64,000 nucleotides of DNA from Exilibacterium tricleocarpae (GTDB lineage: Bacteria > Pseudomonadota > Gammaproteobacteria > Pseudomonadales > Cellvibrionaceae). Under the pieces are notes generated by a model. That model saw nothing but the letters and a program-made list of their open reading frames with translations. It was not told the origin of the DNA and searched no databases. The position numbers and the translations under genes are program-made. The stretch lies in assembly GCF_007004655.1 (NCBI RefSeq), contig NZ_ML660114.1:1-64000 (forward strand), in the 5' to 3' direction. Each line of letters opens with the position of its first letter. Position 1 is the first letter of the stretch. Shown here one piece after another: positions 9,418-18,720 of this stretch.

Positions 9418-11007
9418 ATGGAATTAGTGTTAACGATTGTTCAGGGCCCCGAGCAGGCAGATATCGGTGAGCCCAGCAAAAAGTTTCGCAGTGATACCGG
9501 CGCCACTATCGGTCGCGCCACAGATAACAGTTGGGTGCTGCCCGATCCGGAACGCACCGTCTCTTCCAAGCACGCCGTGCTCGCCTGCGTTAACGGCACC
9601 TTCACGATTACGGACCAGAGCACCAACGGCACCTTTATCAACGACGATATCAATGCCATCGGTGCCGGTAACTCGGCGCCGTTGCGCGACGGCGATCTGG
9701 TGACTATGGGCCCCTATCGCCTGCAGGTAAAAATAACTGCGGCGGTGCCGATACAGCCGCCGGCGGCAACCGCCAAACCACTGCCGGATGGCTTGGAGTC
9801 GGTCGATTTTCTCGATGGCGCCGCCCCACCCCCACCCGCCCAAGCCGCTCAAGCCAACGAAAATGGCGCAGAGGCCGCGGATGAATTCGATAAATGGCTG
9901 GAACCGCAGGCGCCCAACGCCGCGCAACCGTGGAACTCGGCGGCGCCCGCCGGCGATCCGCTGCCGGGTTTGCAACCGGTGGAAACCGATCCGTTAGCCG
10001 CGCTGGACAAGTCAGCCGGACAGGCACAGCAACGCGATTCCTGGGCCCTTGAAAACACCGACGACGATCCCGACTGGTGGAAAACCAGTTTCTCCGACCA
10101 TGCACCGGCCAACAGTCATGCCATGCCACCGGTGAATGCACAACCCGATCCCCAGTTGACGCCGCCGGACTCTTGGGAGACGGCGGCACAACAGTCCCCA
10201 CCCATACCACCGGCACAACCGGCGCCCGACATTACAGCGCCGCAACCGCACCTTGCGGCGCAGGCACCGCAAACCCAGGCAATTCCAGTTACACCTACGG
10301 CACCGGCTGCACCAGTTACACCGCCCGCACCGGCTGCACCAGTTACACCGCCCGCACCGACTGCACCAGTTACACCGGTTGCACCAGTTACACCGACTGC
10401 ACCGGTTGCACCGAAAGCAACTGCGGACAACAGCGGCGATCTGGCACAAAAGCTGGGACTGACAGAGTTGACAGCGGAGCAACAACAGGCACTGGTCGGC
10501 GAGGCAGCCGATATACTGCGGGAGTCGGTGCAGCGCCTGATGGGGCTCTTAAGTGCCCGGGCCAGCATTAAAAACGAGTTGCGGGTCGAGCGCACCATGA
10601 TCCAGGCGACGGAAAACAATCCGCTTAAGTTCTCACCCAACCCGCAGGCAGCTTTAGCGGCGATGTTCGGCGGCGCCGGCGGCGCCTTTGTCTCTCCCAG
10701 CGCTGCGGTCAAAGAAGGTTTTGACGATATTTCCGATCACCAGGTGGCCGTGCTGGTCGGCATGAAGGCCGCCTTCGACGCCATGTTGTCGCACTTCGAC
10801 CCCAAACACCTGGAGCGCCGCCTGGATCGACAGCAAAGTCGCTCGCTGTTGACCAGCAAGAACGCCAGGTTGTGGGAACAATACACCGAGCACTTCCAGC
10901 ACTTAAAAAGCGATAAAGAGACCAGTTACCAAAAACTGTTCGGTGAGAAGTTTGCCGAGGCCTATGAACTGCAACTGGCCAAACTGAAAGGTTTAAGAAG
11001 ACTTTGA
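9418..11007 (+). CDS. tagH: T6SS FHA-domain protein TagH (Fha/VasC-like)
   Basis: The 529-residue protein starts with a forkhead-associated domain (about residues 1-110) that keeps the phosphothreonine-binding residues: GR (Arg33), SSKH (Ser50, His52) and TNGT (Asn70). A long Pro/Ala/Thr linker with APVTP repeats follows, then a C-terminal TagH domain (about 340-529, ending LKGLRRL). FHA proteins of this type read threonine phosphorylation by PpkA and promote T6SS assembly. It is the first gene of the rightward tss run and lies head-to-head with ppkA, which supports that pathway. The linker is unusually rich in exact DNA repeats. The ATG at 9418 is the natural start, since the FHA fold begins within ten residues. 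Confidence 0.93.
   Translation: MELVLTIVQGPEQADIGEPSKKFRSDTGATIGRATDNSWVLPDPERTVSSKHAVLACVNGTFTITDQSTNGTFINDDINAIGAGNSAPLRDGDLVTMGPYRLQVKITAAVPIQPPAATAKPLPDGLESVDFLDGAAPPPPAQAAQANENGAEAADEFDKWLEPQAPNAAQPWNSAAPAGDPLPGLQPVETDPLAALDKSAGQAQQRDSWALENTDDDPDWWKTSFSDHAPANSHAMPPVNAQPDPQLTPPDSWETAAQQSPPIPPAQPAPDITAPQPHLAAQAPQTQAIPVTPTAPAAPVTPPAPAAPVTPPAPTAPVTPVAPVTPTAPVAPKATADNSGDLAQKLGLTELTAEQQQALVGEAADILRESVQRLMGLLSARASIKNELRVERTMIQATENNPLKFSPNPQAALAAMFGGAGGAFVSPSAAVKEGFDDISDHQVAVLVGMKAAFDAMLSHFDPKHLERRLDRQQSRSLLTSKNARLWEQYTEHFQHLKSDKETSYQKLFGEKFAEAYELQLAKLKGLRRL
10300..10413 (+). repeat. 27-bp-type repeats encoding the TagH Pro-rich linker
   Basis: Units resembling gcaccagttacaccgcccg recur several times, first at 27-bp spacing and then in shorter variants. 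They encode APVTPPAPA-like repeats and remain in frame, so they change linker length without breaking the protein. Confidence 0.75.
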
Positions 11008-11077
11008 TGACTCCGCCATGCCGGGGCATCTTACAAAAACAGTCTGCAAATAAGGGTTAACACCTAGGGTCTTAACA

Positions 11078-11587
11078 ATGACAACTAAAATGTACGCTAA
11101 TATTTTCTTGAGAAAAAGTATCACCGCTGCCCTGTTGGCAATCGCGGCTGTGCTACTCGGCGCCTGCTCAACCACCCGCGAGGTGCTGAATCTCGACACC
11201 TCGGCGGTGGTGACGATCAAGGCGCGCAACAATATCAACCCGGACCGGGACGGGCGCCCCTCGCCGGTGGCCATAAGAGTTTTCGCCCTCAGCGACGACC
11301 GCCAGTTTCGCCGTGAAGATTTTCTGACGCTGTATGAAGACGCGGCCGAACGCCTGGGGCGGGACCTGGTCGACACATTTCAGCTCAAGGCGCTGGCGCC
11401 GGGGGAAACGCGGGAGGAAGTACTGGCACTTACGCCCGAGGTAAGTTTTATCGGGTTTATGGCGGAGTACCTGCAGTACGATCACAGCGACGCCGAACCC
11501 CTGCTGATTTTGCCACTGACACCGCATAAGAAGAATAAATATGAAATCCAGGCCGAGTGGGTGAAAATTCTCAACGCGAACGAGTGA
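11078..11587 (+). CDS. tssJ: T6SS outer-membrane lipoprotein TssJ
   Basis: This 169-residue protein has a lipoprotein signal peptide (hydrophobic residues 14-29, lipobox LLGAC with Cys30) and a beta-sandwich body typical of TssJ (VVTIKARNNINPD, PVAIRVFALSD, then FIGFMAEY). TssJ anchors the TssLM trans-envelope complex to the outer membrane. It lies 70 bp downstream of tagH and 148 bp upstream of tssK, in the usual J-K-L-M order. Size matches the family. Confidence 0.92.
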   Translation: MTTKMYANIFLRKSITAALLAIAAVLLGACSTTREVLNLDTSAVVTIKARNNINPDRDGRPSPVAIRVFALSDDRQFRREDFLTLYEDAAERLGRDLVDTFQLKALAPGETREEVLALTPEVSFIGFMAEYLQYDHSDAEPLLILPLTPHKKNKYEIQAEWVKILNANE

Positions 11588-11704
11588 GCGGCACTCACTG
11601 ATGATGCGCCTGCCGCCGGTTACCTGTGGATCGATACTTGAATTCACACACGGGCTTGTCCCAGGGTTCAACCGGTCGCGACGCCTGAATGAAACGCACG
11701 ACCG

Positions 11705-11710
11705 TATAAT
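11705..11710 (+). promoter_or_regulatory. Possible -10 box upstream of tssK
   Basis: A perfect TATAAT lies 25 bp upstream of the tssK start in the 148-bp gap after tssJ. No good -35 hexamer sits at the right spacing, so an internal promoter is only a possibility. Confidence 0.25.
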
Positions 11711-11735
11711 TTCATAAAGGGGATTTCACACACCC

Positions 11736-13079
11736 ATGTCTGTCAGCAATAAAGTTATCTGGTCGGAGGGGATGTTCCTGCGCCCCCAGCATTTTCAACA
11801 ACAGGATCGCTACCTGGAGCGCTACATCGAGGGCCGCACCAACGCGCTCAATGCTTATTTTTCCGGCCTGCAGGCACTCGCCATCGACGCCGAACCCCTG
11901 CAGCTCGGAAAGATATCCATCACCGCTGCGCGCGGGGTTTTTCCCGACGGCACACCGTTTAGCATCCCCGATCACGAAAATCTGCCGCCGGTACTGGAAG
12001 TGCCGGAAAACACACGGGAGGAAACCGTCTATCTGTGCATCCCCCTGCGCCGGCCGGGATCGCTCGATGTGATTCGCGCTGAAGACAGCCAGCTGCATGC
12101 CCACCAGGCGCGCTTTCAGGCCCACAGCCTCGACGCCCGCGACAGTGCCTCCGCGGCGGGGGAGGAAGCACGTATCCAGATCGGCAAGTTGCGCCTGGCC
12201 CTGAAACTCGGCACTGACGATCTCAGCGGTTACGCCACCATCGGTGTGGCCAGAATTCGCGAGCGCAACCCGGACAAGCCGGTGGAACTCGACAACAACT
12301 ACATCCCGCCGCTACTGGACTGTGCAGAGTCACCGGTTCTCAAAGCCTATTTCGAAGAACTGAAGTCCCTCCTCAAGCAGCGCGGTGAAGCCTTGAGCCA
12401 CCGTTTGAGCGACAGCGGCAGAGCCGGCTCGGCAGAAATTGCCGATTATATGTTGCTGCAGGTTATCAACCGTATCGAACCCCTGGTGGCGCACCTGTCG
12501 CAGCAAAAGGGCCTGCATCCGGTTGCGTTTTTTACCGAACTGGTACAAATGGCCGGCGAGCTGGCCACCTTTACCACCGGCGACAAACGGGCGCCGGTGT
12601 TTGCGCCCTACCAGCACGACAATCTCGCCGATACGTTCGCCGGTATTTTTGCCGTGCTGCGCCAGTGCTTGAGCATGGTGCTGGAACAGTCGGCTATTGC
12701 CATGAAACTGGTGGAGCGCAAATACGGCATCCATGTCGCCGCCATTACCGATCCGAGCCTGGTAACCGACGCCAGTTTCGTGCTGGCCGCCAAGGCGGAT
12801 ATGCAGGGCGATCTGTTGCGCTCGCATATGCCGACCCAAACCAAGGTTGCGCCGGTGGAAAAAATTCGCGATCTGATCAGCGCGCAGTTGCCCGGTGTAA
12901 AGCTGCGGCCGCTGCCGGTGGCGCCGCGCCAAATCCCGTATCACGCCGGCTTTACCTACTTCGAGCTGGAGCGCTCCGGGGAAATCTGGAACATGATGAA
13001 AAGTTCGGGCGGCTTTGCCATCCACCTGGGCGCGGATTTCCCCAACCTCGAAATGGAACTGTGGGCCATCAGGGATTAG
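11736..13079 (+). CDS. tssK: T6SS baseplate protein TssK
   Basis: The 447-residue protein has the family N-terminal signature (VIWSEGMFLRPQHFQQQDRY) and the expected length (about 440-450). TssK links the TssEFG baseplate wedges to the TssLM membrane complex. It follows tssJ and is separated from tssL by 18 bp, so J-K-L-M are likely co-transcribed. The conserved C-terminal region includes YHAGFTYFELERSGEIW. Nothing is unusual. Confidence 0.95.
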   Translation: MSVSNKVIWSEGMFLRPQHFQQQDRYLERYIEGRTNALNAYFSGLQALAIDAEPLQLGKISITAARGVFPDGTPFSIPDHENLPPVLEVPENTREETVYLCIPLRRPGSLDVIRAEDSQLHAHQARFQAHSLDARDSASAAGEEARIQIGKLRLALKLGTDDLSGYATIGVARIRERNPDKPVELDNNYIPPLLDCAESPVLKAYFEELKSLLKQRGEALSHRLSDSGRAGSAEIADYMLLQVINRIEPLVAHLSQQKGLHPVAFFTELVQMAGELATFTTGDKRAPVFAPYQHDNLADTFAGIFAVLRQCLSMVLEQSAIAMKLVERKYGIHVAAITDPSLVTDASFVLAAKADMQGDLLRSHMPTQTKVAPVEKIRDLISAQLPGVKLRPLPVAPRQIPYHAGFTYFELERSGEIWNMMKSSGGFAIHLGADFPNLEMELWAIRD

Positions 13080-13097
13080 CCAACCGGAACAGCGTAG

Positions 13098-14006
13098 ATG
13101 ACGAACTCAAAAGACTCCGATAAAACTGTTTTTTCGCCCCCCCCGGCCGCCGCCGGGGGCGACCGAACCGTGATGGTGCCCACCCCCGGCGCCAGAAGGC
13201 CGGCGCCCTCCCAGCAGCCAACCGCCGCGGCGGCGCAACCTGCCCCCCAGCCAAGCGTGCCGCCGTCGCTGGCGAGCGAGCCGATTCAACTGCGCCACGG
13301 CTTAAACCCGCTGGTGACGCTGGCCTCCACCCTGGTGCTGCTGGCCACCCGGCTGCGCACCACCGTGCAGCATGACGACGTGCCCAATCTGCACCGGCAG
13401 GTGGCCCATGAAATCCGCGAGTTTGATCAGCAGGCAAAAAATGCCGGCATTGCGCCGGAGATAGTGCTGTCGGCCTCGTATCTGCTGTGCAGCGTCATCG
13501 ACGAGATGGTGCTGAACACCCCCTGGGGTGCCAACTCCGGCTGGAGCCAGCGCTCGCTGCTGAGCCTCTATCACCGCGAGACCGGCGGTGGCGAAAAATG
13601 TTTCACCATTTTACAGCGCATGCTGGAAGCACCGGCCCAGCAGCTCGACTTCCTGGAACTGTTCTATCTCTGCCTGAGCATCGGCTTCGAGGGGCAGTAC
13701 CGGCTCGATCCGCGCGGCCAGGCCCAACTGGCACAGATTCAGGATCATTTGTACCAGACCATCGAAAACTACCGCGGCGGCTTCGAACCCGATCTGTCCG
13801 GCACCTGGCCCAGCAGCGCTACCCGCAGCAACCGCCTGATTCACTATATCCCGATGTGGGTGGTGGCGAGTTGTGTGCTGGCGCTGCTGTTGCTGGTGTA
13901 CTCGGGATTTCGTGTCTGGCTTTACCAGTCGACGGCAGAAACCGCCGCGACCATTACCGAACTGCGCACGGGCGACGGCGAGCAGCCACCCGCTGCGGAC
14001 CGATAA
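13098..14006 (+). CDS. tssL: T6SS membrane protein TssL (DotU/ImpK/VasF)
   Basis: The 302-residue protein has a cytoplasmic DotU-type domain (about residues 65-245) and a single C-terminal transmembrane helix near residues 252-276 (VVASCVLALLLLVYSG). There is no OmpA-like extension. The Pro/Ala/Thr-rich N-terminal tail of about 60 residues is longer than in minimal TssL and contains DKTVF (Thr10) and DRTVMVPTPG (Thr24). Such Thr sites resemble the TssL phosphosite that recruits an FHA protein in Agrobacterium (established for that system, inferred here). It sits between tssK and tssM. Confidence 0.94.
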   Translation: MTNSKDSDKTVFSPPPAAAGGDRTVMVPTPGARRPAPSQQPTAAAAQPAPQPSVPPSLASEPIQLRHGLNPLVTLASTLVLLATRLRTTVQHDDVPNLHRQVAHEIREFDQQAKNAGIAPEIVLSASYLLCSVIDEMVLNTPWGANSGWSQRSLLSLYHRETGGGEKCFTILQRMLEAPAQQLDFLELFYLCLSIGFEGQYRLDPRGQAQLAQIQDHLYQTIENYRGGFEPDLSGTWPSSATRSNRLIHYIPMWVVASCVLALLLLVYSGFRVWLYQSTAETAATITELRTGDGEQPPAADR

Positions 14007-14040
14007 CAAACCAGCGCAGCGCAACCTGACGGAGTCATCA

Positions 14041-17000
14041 ATGCGACGGGTGTTAACTCTTTTGACCAACAAATGGGTACTGAGCTTTATCGGTATCCTG
14101 GCGCTGTGTGTGCTCATTTTTGTCGGCGCCGACTATGTCAAGTTCGGGGCCGATAACACGCCCCTGTCCACCACCGCCAGGGTGATTGTCATACTGCTGG
14201 TGCTGTTCGCCTGGGTGATCTGGCGCCTGGTCAGTTGGGGACTGGAGAAACGCCGTAACAACGAATTGCTCGACGGCATCGAGGAAGCCGAAGCCAATGC
14301 GGCCAAAGACCCGGATGAGGAGCGCACCGAGGCGGAACTGGCACAGATCGGCGGGCGCTTTCGCGATGCGCTGGGCACCTTGCGCCAGTCCCGTTTCAAA
14401 GCGAAGGGAAATTCCAAAGCCCTCTATCAATTACCCTGGTATATCATTATCGGGCCGCCGGGCTCGGGCAAGACCACGGCGCTGATCAACTCGGGCCTGG
14501 ATTTTCCGCTGGCCCAGCAGCTCGGGAAGGAATCCCTCGGCGGTATCGGCGGCACGCGCAACTGCGACTGGTGGTTTACCGACGAGGCGGTGTTGATCGA
14601 CACCGCCGGGCGCTACACCACCCAGGACAGCCACCGGGTGGTGGACAACGCCGCCTGGCACGGCTTTCTCAAACTGCTGAAAAAATATCGCCGCCGGCGT
14701 CCCATCAACGGTGCCCTTATCGCCATCAGCGTGCAGGACCTGATGGTGCAGACGGCGGAGCAACGCCAGCACCATGCCAAAACGATTCGCGGCCGCATCG
14801 ACGAACTGCAGGAAAAGCTCGGCATCCAGTTCCCGATTTATCTGCTGTTCACCAAGGTGGACCTGGTGGCGGGCTTTACCGACTTTTTCGCCAACCTGTC
14901 CCAGGCAGAGCGGGAACAGGTCTGGGGCACCACCTTCCCGCTGGAAAAGTTCGATACCAAACGCCTCGAAGAGATGTTCAACCAGCGCTATGACGACATC
15001 CTGACCCGGCTCAACCAGCGGCTGCTGTGGCGGGTTCACAACGAGCGCAATATCGAGGCCCGCTCCACCATGCAGGCCTTTCCCAATCGCATGGAGAGCC
15101 TGCGCGGCACGCTGGCGGATTTTATCAGTCGCACCTTTGCCGAAAACAGCTACCATCAGGCGCCGATGCTGCGCGGAGTCTACTTCACCAGCGGCACGCA
15201 GGAGGGCACACCGATCGATCGTATGATGGCCTCGGTCAGCGCCAACTTCGGTCTGCCGCGGGAGACCGGCCGCCAGCAGAGTAACCTGGGTAAAAGTTTT
15301 TTCATCAACCGCTTATTGAAAGACATTATATTTCCGGAATCGGAACTGGTCGGCACCAACCGCAAGCTCGAGCGGCTGGTAACCTGGGGGCGCCGGCTCG
15401 GTTTTGGCGCCCTGGCTGTGGCCGGCGTCGCCACCGTGGCAGTCTGGGCCGGCAGTGTGACCCGCAACGAACTCTATATGGGTGAGGTCACTGCCGCTGT
15501 CGATCAATACCGTGAAGCCAGCGCCGAGCTGCGCCCGAACGAGTCGAATCCGGTGCAAACGCTGGCGGCGCTGAATCCGCTCCACACCGGCAGTCAGGTC
15601 TATGATCAGGACGCCCACCCCTGGCTGCGCGGGCTGGGACTCTACGACGGCAATGTCGACGCCGCCGCAAAAGCACTGTATCAGGAGAAGCTCGGCGCCC
15701 ACTTTCTGCCGAGTCTGACCAGGTCTATAGAGCGGCAACTGGGCCGTTTGACCGCCGATGACAATCAACTGTTCGAGACGCTGCGCGTCTACCTGATGCT
15801 GCATCGACCCGAACACCGCGACCCGGCGGTGATCGCCGCCTGGACCGAGCGCAACTGGCAACAGCAGTTGCCGCGCCAGGCCGACAAGCAGGCACAGTTG
15901 CAAACCCACCTCGACAGCCTGCTGGCGCAACCGCTGCCGCCGCTGGCGGAAAACGAGCGGGTGGTACAAAGAGCCCAGCGGGAGCTGCGCCGCATACCGG
16001 CCTCACAGCGGCTCTACAAGCAGTTGGAAAGCGCCAACGCCGAGCCCGTCGACCTCTATGGACGTATCGGCGGTGACTCGCAACTGGTGTTCGGCCTCGA
16101 CCCCGCCAGTGAACTGTTCTCCACCCGTTACCTGTTCACCAAAGAGGGTTTTGACAATGTCGACTACGGCGCAGACTCGCCGTTGATGAATCAATTGGCG
16201 GAAAACGACTGGCTCTACGGTGCCGACGACGGCCAGTCCTTCAGCGACGCCGACAAGGAGCAGATCAGCCGGGATATCGAACGGGCCTACCTGAACGAAT
16301 ACAGCCGCTACTGGCGCGGGTTTCTGTCCAACTTCAAAATCGCCAGGTTCAATGACATCCAGGCCGCGCTCGACAGTCTGCAACAACTGTCTGATCCCAC
16401 CTATTCACCGCTGCTGACAGTGCTCGAGGTGACCACCGAAAACACCCGCCTGCGGCCGGCTCTCGCCGCGGAGCGGCTGGGGGATTCGACCCTGCCTGCA
16501 AACCTGCAGGACGCCATTCCCGGCAGCCTGAAACCGACCGCGGTCGACAATGAATTCCGGGAGCTGCATCGACTCGTTACGGCAAGCCAAAATCGGCCGG
16601 CACCGATTCAGGAGATTCTCACGTCCATCAACAGTCTGTACGAACTGATGGGCGAGATTGCCGCCTCCGGCAATGCCGACCGGGCCGCCTTCAATATGGC
16701 CAAAGGCCGCTACGGCGGTGGCGGCAACGACATTATCAAACAATTGCACCGCAAGGCCATCAACGCGCCGCAGCCGGTCAAAGGCTGGCTCACCGATATT
16801 GCCGACAACAGTTGGCGCCTGCTGCTCAACCACACCAAACGGCATGTCAACCGGATGTGGGAAGAAGAGGTCAACAGTGTTTTCCAAAGTGGCCTGGCGC
16901 GGCGTTACCCGTTCAATCGCAACAGCAGCAATGACGCATCGGTCAGGGACTTTACCGGTTTCTTCGGCCCCGAGGGCGTGCAAAAGACGTTCGTCGACAG

Positions 17001-17535
17001 CTATTTGAAAACCTTTGTCGATACCCGCAAGTGGACGACCAAAACACTCGAGGGGGCCGGCCTCTACCTGGACGCCGGCGCGATCGAACAACTGCGGCGG
17101 GCGCAACAGATTCGCAACGTGTTTTTCTCCGGCGGCCCGATGACACTGGAGTTCACGCTGCAACAGCGCAAACTCAATCGCGATTTCGAAAAGTTTACTT
17201 TCGATCTGGGCCGGCCGGCCCGCAACCTGGATTTTCGCCACGGCCCGGCCATTGCGAAGACGACAAAATGGGTAACCGGCGAGCACGACCGCGCGCGTAT
17301 CGTGGTGCAATACCTGGGCGAAGACGGCAACTCCGATGTGAAAGCAAGTTTCAACGGCACCTGGGCCTGGTTGCGCCTGTTTCAATCGGCGAATTTAAGC
17401 AGTGGCCGCGATGCCAGCCGGATCAGTTTCGATCTCGACGGCGGCGACTCCGAGTTTAAACTGACGGCCAAAACCGGTGCCGGGTCTTTTCGGCCCGATA
17501 TTTTGAGTCGCTATCAACATCCGACCAGCCTGTAG
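14041..17535 (+). CDS. tssM: T6SS inner-membrane protein TssM (IcmF/VasK)
   Basis: The 1164-residue product starts at ATG 14041, preceded by a ggag ribosome-binding site; an upstream in-frame extension would overlap tssL and has no family resemblance. Two N-terminal transmembrane helices (about 12-32 and 43-64) flank a short periplasmic loop. The cytoplasmic NTPase domain carries a Walker A motif GPPGSGKTT (138-146) and a Walker B-like DTAG (Asp187). A third helix near 455-475 leads into the large periplasmic region and the C-terminal TssJ-contacting beta domain. TssM spans the inner membrane and periplasm and energises the TssJLM complex. An intact Walker A suggests an ATP-binding form. Confidence 0.96.
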   Translation: MRRVLTLLTNKWVLSFIGILALCVLIFVGADYVKFGADNTPLSTTARVIVILLVLFAWVIWRLVSWGLEKRRNNELLDGIEEAEANAAKDPDEERTEAELAQIGGRFRDALGTLRQSRFKAKGNSKALYQLPWYIIIGPPGSGKTTALINSGLDFPLAQQLGKESLGGIGGTRNCDWWFTDEAVLIDTAGRYTTQDSHRVVDNAAWHGFLKLLKKYRRRRPINGALIAISVQDLMVQTAEQRQHHAKTIRGRIDELQEKLGIQFPIYLLFTKVDLVAGFTDFFANLSQAEREQVWGTTFPLEKFDTKRLEEMFNQRYDDILTRLNQRLLWRVHNERNIEARSTMQAFPNRMESLRGTLADFISRTFAENSYHQAPMLRGVYFTSGTQEGTPIDRMMASVSANFGLPRETGRQQSNLGKSFFINRLLKDIIFPESELVGTNRKLERLVTWGRRLGFGALAVAGVATVAVWAGSVTRNELYMGEVTAAVDQYREASAELRPNESNPVQTLAALNPLHTGSQVYDQDAHPWLRGLGLYDGNVDAAAKALYQEKLGAHFLPSLTRSIERQLGRLTADDNQLFETLRVYLMLHRPEHRDPAVIAAWTERNWQQQLPRQADKQAQLQTHLDSLLAQPLPPLAENERVVQRAQRELRRIPASQRLYKQLESANAEPVDLYGRIGGDSQLVFGLDPASELFSTRYLFTKEGFDNVDYGADSPLMNQLAENDWLYGADDGQSFSDADKEQISRDIERAYLNEYSRYWRGFLSNFKIARFNDIQAALDSLQQLSDPTYSPLLTVLEVTTENTRLRPALAAERLGDSTLPANLQDAIPGSLKPTAVDNEFRELHRLVTASQNRPAPIQEILTSINSLYELMGEIAASGNADRAAFNMAKGRYGGGGNDIIKQLHRKAINAPQPVKGWLTDIADNSWRLLLNHTKRHVNRMWEEEVNSVFQSGLARRYPFNRNSSNDASVRDFTGFFGPEGVQKTFVDSYLKTFVDTRKWTTKTLEGAGLYLDAGAIEQLRRAQQIRNVFFSGGPMTLEFTLQQRKLNRDFEKFTFDLGRPARNLDFRHGPAIAKTTKWVTGEHDRARIVVQYLGEDGNSDVKASFNGTWAWLRLFQSANLSSGRDASRISFDLDGGDSEFKLTAKTGAGSFRPDILSRYQHPTSL

Positions 17536-17583
17536 GGTGATTAACCGACAACGGGAAACAAAAGGCAGCAACCGTGGAAAAAT

Positions 17584-17699
17584 GCTCTCATGACGTGAAA
17601 CAGCGCTCTCATAACGTGAGGAGGTGCTCTTACGACATAGATGGGTGCTCTTACGACATAGAATGGTCCTCTTATGACATAGAGTGGTCCTCTTATGAA
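17584..17699 (+). repeat. Six 21-bp tandem repeats running into the tagF start codon
   Basis: Units of 21 bp (consensus about gctcttacgacatagagtggt) begin at 17584, 17605, 17626, 17647, 17668 and 17689. The last copy supplies the tagF ATG at 17695. At the equivalent point the other copies read ATG-ACG-TGA, ATA-ACG-TGA, ACG-ACA-TAG twice and ATG-ACA-TAG, so copies one and five are two-codon start-stop minicistrons in register with the real start. The array fills most of the 159-bp tssM-tagF gap. Confidence 0.9.
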
Positions 17700-18414
17700 T
17701 AGTACCGCCACAGGACTTTACCGCGCCGGGCTCTACGGCAAGGTGCCGGCGCACGGCGATTTTATCGATCGCGGTCTGCCGGGCAGCTTTATCAACGTGT
17801 GGGATGACTGGCTGCAAAGGTCTGTCGCCAGCAGCCGTGAGGTGCTCGGGGAAAGCTGGCTCGACTACTACCTGACCAGTCCGATCTGGCGCTTTGTCCT
17901 CGCGCCCGGCGCCGTCGACAACGGCACCCGGGCCGGCGTGCTGCTGCCCAGCGTCGACAGCGTCGGCCGCTATTTTCCGCTGACCATTGCCGCTGCCGTC
18001 GACAACAAGGTCAACACCTTCAGCTTCCTTGCCGAACAGGAAGACTGGTTTTCGCAACTGGAAAACGCCGCCCTTGCGGCCCTGCAGGAGTCGCTGCCGG
18101 TGGACGAGCTGATGCAAAGACTCGCCGGACTGCCAATGCCCGCCCACAGTGCCAGTCAAACCCTGCACAAATCCGACAGTCTGGTCACGGGAACGGCCGT
18201 GGTCGCCACCGGGGAGCCGGCGCTGCCCGCCGGCTGTTACAACCAACTGTTACAACAATTCACCCAGGCCCGTCTCAGTAGTTACAGCCTCTGGTGGTGC
18301 AATGGTTCAGACCACATGCAACCGACGCTGTTACTCGCGCCGGGGCTGCCCAATGCCCAGGGCTACACCGCTTTGCTGGACGGGCAGTGGCAACAGTGGG
18401 GTTGGATGCTATGA
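17695..18414 (+). CDS. tagF: T6SS accessory protein TagF (ImpM family)
   Basis: The 239-residue protein begins with the TagF signature (AGLYGKVPAHGDFIDRGLP) and continues with WRFVLAPGAVD and VGRYFPLTIA, characteristic of ImpM/TagF. TagF represses T6SS firing post-translationally in systems with a PpkA/FHA pathway and may also aid assembly. It lies between tssM and tssA. A six-copy 21-bp repeat array abuts its start codon, and no strong Shine-Dalgarno sequence is seen; the nearest purine run is agagtgg about 10 bases upstream. Translation may therefore be weak. Confidence 0.92.
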   Translation: MNSTATGLYRAGLYGKVPAHGDFIDRGLPGSFINVWDDWLQRSVASSREVLGESWLDYYLTSPIWRFVLAPGAVDNGTRAGVLLPSVDSVGRYFPLTIAAAVDNKVNTFSFLAEQEDWFSQLENAALAALQESLPVDELMQRLAGLPMPAHSASQTLHKSDSLVTGTAVVATGEPALPAGCYNQLLQQFTQARLSSYSLWWCNGSDHMQPTLLLAPGLPNAQGYTALLDGQWQQWGWML

Positions 18415-18720
18415 AAAAAGCAGCCCCACGCAGTTGGCCGGCAGGCCTCGGCAGGTTGACTATGACTGGTTCGCCATGACTATGGTATATTTATTTTTTT
18501 CAGCTATATTGGCACTCTATTCAAAACGGTTTTACTCATTGACGTGGCCACCCTGGCATGCGGGGTATGAAAGGCAGTTGGAGTAGTTCGGTTAGAGTAA
18601 TAACTAAAAAAATATACCGTTTTGGTAATGCTAATTACTATAAGAACACACTGGTATTTATTAATTTCTTCATAAGACTGTTAATAAAACCCTTAATGAG
18701 ACAAGGACGGGAAGAAAAGT
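18415..18720. other. AT-rich intergenic region upstream of tssA
   Basis: This 306-bp gap separates tagF from tssA and is markedly more AT-rich than its surroundings from about 18480 onward. The base composition and length suggest a promoter for the tssA-tssB-tssC half of the locus, but no convincing -35/-10 pair was assigned. The ribosome-binding site gggaag lies just before the tssA ATG. Confidence 0.45.

Noticed and set aside
13873-14040. Longer TssM start inside tssL
   Set aside because: The extra 56 residues are Cys/Arg-rich and overlap tssL in another frame; ATG 14041 has a proper ribosome-binding site and begins at the transmembrane segment expected for TssM.
17584-17699. CRISPR-like array before tagF
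   Set aside because: The 21-bp units are directly contiguous with no spacers and no cas genes; it is a simple tandem repeat.
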